Positions 26,376 to 34,924 of a DNA stretch of 34,924 bases are shown here, in pieces (positions within the stretch are counted from its first letter, which is position 1; each line of letters starts with the position of its first letter). The DNA lies in NCBI GenBank assembly GCA_000310025.1, contig FN649730.1, positions 1,355,991 through 1,390,914 of the forward strand, in the 5' to 3' direction. Position numbers and translations under genes: made by a program. The notes under the pieces were generated by a model. The model was not told where the DNA came from. It saw only the letters and a list, made by a program, of their open reading frames with translations, and did not search any database. This DNA comes from Ectocarpus siliculosus. Taxonomy: Eukaryota; Sar; Phaeophyceae; Ectocarpales; Ectocarpaceae.

Positions 26376-29300
26376 GTTTTAATGTTGGGGCAATGGGAGT
26401 CAGGGAGTTGTTTTGAATAAAAATATACTAAATAATAATATAACTATTAGGAAATAAATACACACACAGAAAAACTACCCGGCCCGTTCTCTAATGCGTC
26501 TACTTCCAGCGGTCGCAAGCGAAGGTAGGTTTAGCCGAGGTGAGTTCGCGCAGCACGGCGGTACGGACGGAGAGAGAAATAGTAGCGATTGGGAATGCTA
26601 GACAGCGAGGAAGGCACGCAAGCACGGGAACGGGAGGTGGGGTGGTACCGTAGGATGTGCTGTAGATAAAAAACCTGCCTGGAATAATTTTTTCAGTATT
26701 GCAGACGATGGAAGGAAGTGTGGCCAGATTTGGTCAGCACGCACGCATGAATTTGTTGTCAATCTGCCGCCGGTAGTCAACGATCCTCATGTTCCGTCCC
26801 ACACGATTTGTTGTTGCTGCTATTGTCCTCGCAGCACAGAGAGAGCGTGCCGACCTCTGCTCTACTCGTATCAATCGTATCACCAGAATATTGAAAAAAA
26901 ATCGGTAGTCTTGGAGAGGTCTCGCTGCGATTGAGGTAATCTCGCATTTACTTCACAGACAAATAAATCCGGATGTACGTACTTAGTCTATTGTTACGTC
27001 ATCGTTGTAAAGGACTCGAACACGAGAAAACACTAAATAAAGCGGGCTATTTATTCTTCAGCACGTTGTTGTTGTTCGTTGACCATTAACAAAAATCTCT
27101 TCATTTTCTCCACACGCCGCACCTGCCGTACCACTGGAGCCCTGTCGGCGGCGGGGAGTTTTTCGTCCAGCCACCCGCAAGAAGTAAGTCACATTGTGCA
27201 TAAATTAGCGGCGGAGAACGGGAACAAGGGCTTTTTAATTGGCGAGAAGGTCCGCCATCAGGATGCCGTTCCACTCGAAAAAGAACAGTATTACAATCAA
27301 ATGTGGCTCTGTACTGATGAGTGCTGCGTACTGTAAGCTACATACATGAGCAGTCGATAGCCGGATGGTGCACGAGCGGGTTAATGTGTCCTAGTATGCT
27401 TAAGATGGTAGAGTTGCATCATCAGCAGTGCAACCGCGTAGTAAATAGTCGCCATTGGACGACGTGCAACCAAGGCTGGCATGTCAGCGAGCTAGGTATT
27501 AGACATGCGACGACCGTGGTGTACGGGTACGCTGCCTTCGAAGGGTACGCACAAGAAATTAGGCTGGATCCTGCATCGGTGAAGCTGGATCCTGCATCAC
27601 ATACAACCTGTCTTTCTGACACATCGCTGCTACACCACGTTTGCCCTCTCATTCTGCAGGATCCAGAGGCAACAAGCAGCAGCAACAGCAACTGACAAGC
27701 GCACCGGAGGCGATCCAATGGTCGATGCTCACCTGTGCCATAGTGAACGCAAACCTCGTCAATTTCTCGTGCCGAGATGAATCGCAGGTCGACGAGATGG
27801 CAACGTCCTCCATCTGGAGGCACGATCCTCGGATACCACCGGAGGATGCCCGTATGCTATTGGACCAACCCGCTACGGCCGGTACGGCCATAGTCAAGAC
27901 AGTTGTCCGCATGACGCCGGTGGTCCCTCCCTTGTAGACGATGTGTTGTTCTTGTGTGGAGGTTGTTGGATATAGGTGTGAGTGGGAGATGGGGAAGCCA
28001 AACTTTGTTCGCGTCTACAACATGATGATGGCAGGTAGGTGTGGTCAGCATGCTGCAATATCGTTTTACAAAAGTCAGAATATCCCGGCAAGCAAATAAC
28101 CTAACACACGTTGTTTACCGTTCGAATTTTATTACTCACCTTGTGGCAAACACAAGAAGTAGCGAGAAGAGATTCTCACAGCAACTGATCGTTTATGTGT
28201 ATCCGATCTTTCTTTGTCTGTAAGAGGGGGCCGACGGGTATTTTTCGGATAGGTTGATCGTTCAGGGGTATTTGGGGTATGCAGTCTGCGCGGTCAGAAT
28301 GGTCCAACATACCCCGTGCCACACACAGATGAGACAATATCAGGCGATCATCGCTGTACGTTTTACACCTCGATTGCTCCGAGGTTGACACATACATCAT
28401 ACCCCATCTACTACTACTGCTGCTGCACTACAACGTACTGCTGTATACACGCGTCCCGCACATTTTACGCAAAGAACAACTGCTGACACCAACACACGAT
28501 GAATCCGACTGTGCGCCAACAAGATACTGCTGTAGCACGCAGTCAGCCTGTTTTGCATCTCTATGTATACGCTAAACAGAAGGCCGTGTACGTGCATCGT
28601 CACCGCGGGTTGCTGTATAACCCCGCCCAGCACCGTATCCTTCATATAAAGCGCGCGACATCACAGACACAGCACCCCATGGCGAGCACAATACTATGCA
28701 ACACGACAACAACCAGAGCACCGGCAGAGGATCAGCAAGCGTACCTGAGCATGGAGCAATCTGTGTGAAGATCCCTACGGCCCAGCAGGTGGTGTGTAAG
28801 GTGCTGGCGCTGGTTCCGAGAATTTGAATGGACCCCCGTGACGTTTGCGTGACGGTACACCGCCCCCGTCGAGCCCCAAGTGTCAACATTTGCGTGCCCC
28901 CCTGGAAGATTCCATAGGGTACATTGTGTTGTGCGAAGTGGCTTACGCTGTGCAGCGAGGGACGCTGTCCTCTCGAGCTGCTGGCATTGTTCATGCGAGG
29001 TGTAGGTAGGGTAAACACAGAGTGATTTATTATCCACACTCAGACGCCCAAGCTGTCTTCACCTGACGGTTACAGACTTGGAAACACGCCTTCACAATAC
29101 TGCACAGAACCCATGCAGTAGAACCAGTCGTTCTTGTACACAAATACTCCAACACATTGCATGATGTATGTGTAGAGTATCCAGGTGGACACCATCAGTG
29201 GAATGCAAGACTTCGCAGGCCTGCCCGCCGTTCCACTACTAACAGGGCACCGAAAAAGGTGCCTGGAAAACATGAATGTGTCACGTAATTCGCTTCTATT

Positions 29301-30147
29301 GAAGTCTCCAAAAGTTGTGATCACCGCGTGCAGTCTCGATACTCGTTGAATCCAATGTTTGGGTATACAGACGCGGCTGTGATTGGATTGAACCGATCGC
29401 GTACGTGATGTAAGGATGCCGTACGGTTGCAGCTCTCCAGAAAATAGCCTCCGCATTCTTGTTGATTCATCTTGCTCAAAAAGCACCTGCGGTGAACGAC
29501 ATCATTGAGATGAAACTAGATTGGCGTCAATCGTACTGGAGTCTAAACGGGACGGCGCAAAAAGACCGACTCCTGGGAACTTATGTAGTCTATGCGTACT
29601 CGGCGAAGACACCATCGTGTCCAAATAGCAAAATAGTAACAAGTTGTGCATAAAAATCCACGGATACATCGAACTCAGGGTACACGCACGGCATGAGAGC
29701 TCAAAATATCTAGTGCAAAGAGTACCCAACTACACCGAGCACGATGATGATGCGCTTCACGCCCGCCCGTGAAGAGCTACATTTTCTGTCCCACGCTGAG
29801 AGTGGAGTACTAGGATATGTGTTTTCGTCCTATTTATTATGGCGACAGTCCCCCCATTTTTCGTGGTGAGACGTGACACTTTTCATGTAGAGTCTATACA
29901 AGTAGAGTACATAATCGGTACGTATGCATGCTACTTTTGGGTTGTCAAAGATATTGTTGCTACAGACAACAGGGAGTTTAGTGGCTGATTTCGCTCGTTT
30001 CACCTTTGTTTGGTCGGATCCCATCAGCGAGGAATGATGATGTGACCATACGCGACGATAGGCAACCAACAGACCGGCGTTGCGGTACACAAGGCTTCGT
30101 CTCCGTCGGTGGCACCACAAGCACTTTTGGGGTGATCGTCGTGTAAC
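26376..30147. other. Intergenic region between divergent genes
   Basis: This is 3.77 kb between the apparent start of the minus-strand modular gene and the start of the plus-strand helical-repeat gene, so it should hold both promoters. 26400-26470 is strongly AT-rich. The part 27540-27670 has a 'gctggatcctgcatc' direct repeat (about 27560 and 27585) and its partial inverse near 27655. One weak two-exon plus-strand candidate is listed separately. Other open frames, for example 29070-29486 on the minus strand, have no recognisable features. Confidence 0.5.
27125..27937 (+). CDS. Weak candidate two-exon gene fragment
   Basis: A segment at about 27119-27184 ends before a good donor (gcaagaa|gtaagt). 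A second segment, about 27660-27937, starts after a good acceptor (ttctgcag) and runs open to TAG. In one frame the two are phase-compatible, giving 'WSPVGGGEFFVQPPAR' joined to 'SRGNKQQQQQLTSAPEA', then 'PRIPPEDARMLLDQP' and a C-terminus VVPPL. No start codon, no known domain and no homolog is evident to me. It may be a small gene, a retroelement scrap or chance. Confidence 0.2.
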
Positions 30148-31182
30148 ATGGAAACAACGGCAGCCTCCTCGACATGGCAGATAGAGCAAGTCGCGGCGTT
30201 GCTGGCTGTTGAACTCCTCGGGGATGAGAATAATTATCCCGATGATGCCAAGGATTCGCGTACTCGCAAAATACAAGTATTTCCATCCTTGGAGACCCTC
30301 GTGGCCATGTGTCACCGCGCAAGAAACAGGGTAAGAAAACCACTTTGTCCAAGGGGCGAAACCAACTCCTGCAGGGTCAAAGCCGACAACTCCGAGACAC
30401 TTCGAACACCCCAGGCAACGGACAGCGTTCTCTATCTTCCCTACGGCTGTGAAGATGGGCTATCGATCAGCGTCGTGTTGAAATCAATCGCGGTGCTAGT
30501 TGGAGCCGACGTTCTACATGAGCCACCTCCCGCTATTACCGCAATGCATACTGAGGTCTACGCGAGGGACTTCGCTCACGAAAACAGGCCGCAAACGATA
30601 CCCTTCGACGACTCCGACGAGACCAGACACGGGCAGCTGTTGTATCGCTTGAGGTCGTCCCCGTCGCCATGGCGATCTGCGGGCAACATGGATGGCGGCA
30701 ACAACCCCCATATTCCATCGGAACAAGAGCAAGACCGGCAACCGTTGCCCTCGCTACCACCACCGCCGCCGGTTCCACCGTCCACGGACGCGGTGTCGGC
30801 AGGGGCGAGGTGTACCGATGCTAGCATTGTGTCTGGGTCCATGGGTCAACTGGCTAATGAACAGGATTTATCTCTGCCGCAGATGCCGACTGTGAACGTC
30901 GTATCGCCGGCTGGGAAGGTGGTAGGTTCGCTGGCAACACAAGCAGAGATCTGCGGCCTCCGCCGAAGCAATACCCGCCAAGCAAGTAAGGAGAGTTCAA
31001 CGATCGACAAGGACACCTCCAGGCGGGTTCTTTATGAACGATTATTGAGCTTGTTGCTAGGGCTATTTGAGAACGAGGAGGAGAGCCCGACGGAGCGCAA
31101 AGGAGAAAAAGTTATGCTTCAGGGAGAAGGAGGCAACATAAGCCACAGCTCGGACGCGGAAGAAAGAATAGATCTTGTTTGG
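30148..31182 (+). CDS. Helical-repeat gene exon 1
   Basis: It begins METTAASSTWQIEQVAALLA, continues through a conserved-looking part (LPYGCEDGLSISVVLKSIA, then LVGADVLHEPPPAI) and a Pro-rich loop near 30750-30785, and reaches a helical part with RRVLYERLLSLLLGLFENEE. I end it at TGG|gtgaga (31182). The frame stays open to 31293, so a later donor (CAC|gtgctg at 31278) is possible and would add 'FARAIASSSLRCRRQFL', which also looks like a helix. A gtaaga...tgcag pair at 30331-30374 is only 44 nt and would break the frame, so I treat it as exonic. Confidence 0.65.
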
Positions 31183-34100
31183 GTGAGAAGCATTCATGAT
31201 GAGAGGATGCTCCTAAACTCGTTTGCCAGAGCGATTGCAAGTTCGTCCTTGCGTTGTCGGAGACAATTTCTCCATCACGTGCTGCCCCCCTAAAGTGACC
31301 GGCTGCCCGCCGCAAAACGTTTTTTATTATCCCGAAGATGGACCTAGTCGTGTGACCCCTCATCGTCGTTACTTTTTGGTAGCGACTTGCACTCATTGTC
31401 AGAACGGCCTCTTAGAGACGGGCGACAACTATAGCCTGCGGTGTCTACACCCCCTGGACTTCAACAAAATCCTGCATCGCCCGTCCAAGAGCACACTTCA
31501 ACAACTGTACGGTGTATAGCACCCCCCCCCCTCCCCCCATCGTTTTGTTGGCGATGCTGGGCCAGGCATTTCGAGGTGGGAAAGAGTCTTACGTTATCCT
31601 TGTTCACTGATAGCTTGCTGATCACCTGCCGCTAAGAGCCCACACATCTTTCACACCTACAGGATATCGTTATCTCGATTCTTGGTGACAGCTGGTCGGA
31701 AATACGCAAGATGGCGACGGCGCACGCGAGATCGTTGGTGGAAACATTTGGGCCCGTCGAGGTAAAAGGCGGGTGGGACTCGGTGTAGTGACGTTTTGCG
31801 ATGGAACGCTCTGCGGTCCAGAGGCTGCAAAACACACGTTTGTTTGTTTCCGAGACGGACCAACTACTTACGCAACAGCACCGGGTATCGAACGCACAGC
31901 CAATTTCTACCGGCTTGCAGCGAACGCTCCCACTCTCGCACCCAAACTCTGCCTACCCCAACGGGGACGTTTCCTTGTTCAGAAACTCTTCAAGTGTTGG
32001 GTTGTAGCTGATGACGGAGACTCATCATCCGCCTCCACATGTTCGTCTCATCTCTTAGTCTTTTAACGGCGTTGGTTGTTCGCGACGCTCATGTGGTTTA
32101 CACAACCGACAGGCGCGGGCCCTTTACCTTAAGGCCGCCGCCAGATGCAACGATTCCTTGCTCCTTCCGGAGCCCGACAACAACCAGCCCTGCCAATGGA
32201 AACGAATGCACGGGTTGCTGTTGGGGATGCGCGCGGCCGTGGAAGGAGCTGCAGCTTCAACAGCGACAGCTTCGTTGGTGCTTCCAGCCGCAGGGGGAAT
32301 ACCGGCAATAGGAATAACGTGCCGCACGACGAGCCTCTCCTCGGCTCCTGAACAAACTCCCCCCATCGAACGCTCCCGAGATGCAAGGGAGGAGCCGGTG
32401 GCACCAAGGTCGAGCATGCAAAGAGACGCAGCGCTGGCCGAGTTTGTCGCCGAAGTGGTTGCAGCTGGTGCGGACCCCCCGTCTTTGCAACCAACACCGC
32501 CACCGCCCCTGGCCGCAGAGCTGTCGCTTGCGACTGCGCCAGCGCAAGCGTCAGCTCCAGCCACAGCAGGTACACCCCGGGGTATTTCGACCACGGCTAG
32601 ACATTACCCACCACCGGTGGTGAATGGCGTAGAGGTGGCGTTCGACTGCCTGTCCCACCGCCAGGCGGCCGTTCGCGAGGCCGCGGTCGGGCTGCTGCAC
32701 GCGCAAGCGCTCACCCTCGGCCCTCGAGCAGCGCTAGCGCTGTATCGAAGGACCGTCAAGAGCCTGGAACTAGAGCGGACACAGGAGACCTCCGAAGAGG
32801 AGGAGAAGGGCACGAACGGGCGGCCCGGTAGCTCAAGGACAACGTCGTCTTGTCCGCTCCCGGGGGCGATTGAATCCGGCGAAGCCGCGGCTGGTGCTGC
32901 GAAGACGAGCGCTGGCTGCGGCGTACGCGGGGCAGCGAGGATTGGGGTGAGAAGGGATGACGCGGGAGTGCCCTCTGAACCTTCTCCGGCAGGCACAAGG
33001 AGCAGGTGCGATCGAGTTAGCGGTCTGCTTGACCTTCTGCAGCACTTACTGGGGGAACGAGGCGTCCTCCCGCACGGGACTGTCGGAGATACCTGGGAAC
33101 GCTTGTTCTCGGTTTTGAGGTGCGTTTCAACGAAGAGACCGCTCGTTACCTTTCTAGCTTCAACAACGAGACCGCTCATTGAATTTACGGGTTTGGCCTG
33201 ACCAATGCTACATGGACGGGACGGGGGAGAAGGTTTCCGGTGGACCAAAACATGCGGCACAACCAACTAGCCCCTGTGTAGTCGGGTCGATTTTTTCAGA
33301 CGCGGGAATGTGACGGATGACGCACGAAAAGATGAAACTGCTGCTTCGTTGGTCGGTGAGATCGGAAACAACCAAACCCTTCAGTTGCAGTTGCTTTGAC
33401 GCAACTGTTGGATCGTGTCCCTGCCGTTTCTTCCGGCGAATCAGGTCCTACATGGGCCACCCGGGGACCGCACTGCGTCAAGCCGCTGGAGCCGTGTTGC
33501 TTCGAATAGCCTCAACTACCGCACCATCGCGAAACACGGCAGGGACAGTGAGTTTCGAGGATTCTTCTCAGTTCCATCACAAGTCGGCACGCATAGTCTT
33601 ATGGGCGCTACTTCGATCTTCTTCGAGACAACAACATCTGTTGGTTGATGGCGAAACCCACCCGACCGCACCAACCACAACAAACAGTCGCGACGGTGCC
33701 AAACTCGGCAGCAGTGGCAGCGGCGGCAGTACTGCTCCGTCGTGGAAGCTCGGTGAAGGAGCCCTACTAGTTTACGAAGGCGTTCTGAAAAGCCTTGTGG
33801 AAGGTCGCATGGCCCAAGAACTGTCTGGCCATATAATCGCCACCAAAACCAGCGGGCAGCATTCGGTAGAAGATTCTGCCATTCCCTCCGATGAACGGGG
33901 CACCAAAGCCGATCACAGCGGGTGGGGGTGGTCGGAAGAGATGTTGCATACGACGCCTCCGCTGGGTGACCTTCTCGTGTTCCTTCGGCAAGAGGCGGAA
34001 GACGCCCTACACGAGGCAGAGCTCTTGCGCTTGAATGCAGGCCATTGGTACCGTCGTCCCCACGAAACGGCCACGAGTTGTTCGACACAAACTGGCGGCG

Positions 34101-34924
34101 ACGGAGACGGTGTAAGAAATTCGACAACAACGGACAAAGAGCGCACGGGAAAGCAACAGCAGCAGCTTCAGCAAGAGCGGTGGCAGCAAGTCAACGGCAG
34201 CCGTGATGGCAGTGGCGGTTCACTAGAGCTTTGGCGAGCGGGATCACAGCTCCTGCCTTCCATTGCGAGAGCCCTGCTCTGGTGGAACCCGAAGGAGATA
34301 TTAGGGTAACCACATTTTGAAATAGTTTCAGGCCGTACAAGGTTCAAATCTCCACACTTGCTTCACGCATATTGACCCTCACGAATTCAAATTTGTCTGG
34401 ACTCTGCCTGGACAAATTCTACTATGAGCGTTTCCCATTTGAAGACAGGACAAAAACACAACAGCGCCGGCGACAATAGGTAATCTTTGTGCATGGTTCA
34501 GCTTTGTTTCAAAGGAACAATCATCCTCTCGAGTTGGTATGAGTTTCTCTTATTTGCATTGCATGATGTCCGGACATCTCTCACCTCTTCGCATATGATG
34601 GCGGTTCCCGTTCAATTGCAATCAGGGCCTGTGAACGCGCTTCCCCGACCGTAAATCGAATGAGGGCTGGGGCTGAGGTCGATACTGAGTCAACCTCGGC
34701 CGCAGGCGTTATCATGAAGGGGGAAACACCGCTCGAACCACTATCACGAGGGTGCCTTCCCTTGCTCCGTCGCAGAACATGCCTATCCGTTGCATGCGAG
34801 ATCCTGAGGGCGGCTGTCAGGCACGCCCGGCACCTGGCAGAGCTAAGCACAGATCGTGGCCATGATGATGGTGCGAATGAACATCACGTGACGAACGGTA
34901 TCTCGATCGTGACCAGAGAGCGAT
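30148..34924 (+). CDS. HEAT/ARM-repeat-like alpha-helical protein (5' part of gene, at least six exons)
   Basis: Predicted exons are 30148-31182, 31403-31513, 31663-31761, 32134-33119, 33445-34305 and 34626 to beyond the right edge. Phases match at each junction (0, 0, 0, 2, 2). The start ATG at 30148 has A at -3 and G at +4. Helical repeats of HEAT/ARM type are visible, for example ILGDSWSEIRKMATAHARSL, CLSHRQAAVREAAVGLL, SYMGHPGTALRQAAGAVLL and WKLGEGALLVYEGVLKSLVE. They are separated by long low-complexity Pro/Ser/Gly insertions. Such proteins are usually intracellular scaffolds; no catalytic motif is seen. I cannot name the family. About 1130 residues lie in the window. The exon 1 end and exon 2 are the least certain parts. 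Confidence 0.7.
31403..31761 (+). CDS. Helical-repeat gene exons 2 and 3
   Basis: Exon 2 (31403-31513) follows 'cattgtcag', encodes LLETGDNYSLRCLHPLDFNK and ends TAC GGT|gtatag. Exon 3 (31663-31761) follows 'cacctacag', encodes DIVISILGDSWSEIRKMATA and RSLVETFGPVE, and ends GAG|gtaaaa. Exon 3 is a textbook HEAT-like helix pair (hydrophobic-D-x-x-x-x-V/I-R-x-x-A) and is firm. Exon 2 is less certain because its donor is weak and a competing G|gtgtat site would shift the phase. Confidence 0.6.
32134..34305 (+). CDS. Helical-repeat gene exons 4 and 5
   Basis: Exon 4 (32134-33119) starts AAARCNDSLLLPEP, has a charged helix QWKRMHGLLLGMRAAVEG, an insertion of about 110 residues rich in Ala/Pro, a repeat (VAFDCLSHRQAAVREAAVG), and ends WERLFSVLR across the junction. 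Exon 5 (33445-34305) opens SYMGHPGTALRQAAGAVLLR, has Ser/Gly-rich and Gln-rich (KQQQQLQQERWQQ) insertions, and ends LLWWNPKEIL before donor TTAGG|gtaacc. A strong gtgagt at 33549 inside exon 5 could be an alternative donor. Confidence 0.75.
34626..34924 (+). CDS. Helical-repeat gene exon 6, runs off the right edge
   Basis: Acceptor 'ttgcaatcag' precedes a phase 2 start that completes Gly from exon 5. It encodes ACERASPTVNRMRAGAEV, a Ser/Thr segment, then a helix LLRRRTCLSVACEILRAAVR with ARHLAELS, and stays open to the window end. The matching phase and helical character support it as a continuation. The minus-strand frame 34581-34850 is its shadow. Confidence 0.6.

Noticed and set aside
29070-29486. 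138-codon minus-strand open frame
   Set aside because: It has no recognisable domain, no clear splice signals and no conserved neighbours. I cannot tell it from chance.
30331-30374. Possible 44-nt intron (gtaaga...tgcag) in exon 1 of the helical-repeat gene
   Set aside because: Too short compared with the other introns here and its removal would shift the frame, while the frame through it is open and continues into conserved-looking sequence.

Overview
The window looks like nuclear DNA of a multicellular stramenopile, most likely a brown alga of the Ectocarpus type. The reasons are intron-rich genes with GT-AG introns of about 0.2-1.7 kb, GC-rich exons set in repeat-rich introns, no bacterial-style operons, and protein families (Pmp-type beta-helix receptors, Thr/Pro-rich secreted proteins) that I associate with these algae. 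The organism call is inference; the gene models below come from reading splice sites and codon phase by eye.

Three protein-coding genes are supported. (1) Plus strand, from the left edge to 12641: the 3' part of a large receptor-like membrane protein. Eleven phase-consistent exons encode a Pmp-like right-handed beta-helix ectodomain, a Cys-rich EGF-like stalk, about eight membrane segments and a long disordered tail. The start lies left of the window. (2) Minus strand, 26375 down to 15716: a secreted modular protein of nine exons. It has a signal peptide, a short N-terminal domain, then mucin-like Thr/Pro/Ser linkers alternating with a repeated Cys-rich module. I do not recognise that module as a named family. 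Every repeat exon is phase 1-1, and each module is split by an intron at the same place. Three repeat exons are exactly 444 bp, and part of the array is a recent tandem duplication of exon plus intron. (3) Plus strand, 30148 to the right edge: an alpha-helical HEAT/ARM-repeat-like protein, six exons, 3' end outside the window.

Genes 1 and 2 converge, with 3.1 kb between their stop codons (12642-15715). This gap holds the two 3' untranslated regions and a small inverted-repeat element (14099-14331). Between the start of gene 2 and the start of gene 3 lie 3.8 kb (26376-30147) with no firm gene, only a weak two-exon candidate near 27.1-27.9 kb. The introns carry much of the repeat content: a 1.01-kb TA-flanked element with 27-bp perfect terminal inverted repeats inside a gene 2 intron, telomere-like CCCTAA runs, a 26-bp tandem repeat that copies a splice donor four times, a decayed tandem copy of a gene 1 exon end, and a dispersed repeat with a C-rich tail.

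The most interesting object is gene 2. It appears to be a cell-wall or matrix-type protein whose module number can change through in-frame exon duplication. Gene 1 looks like a surface receptor or sensor. The sequence shows no direct functional link between the three genes.
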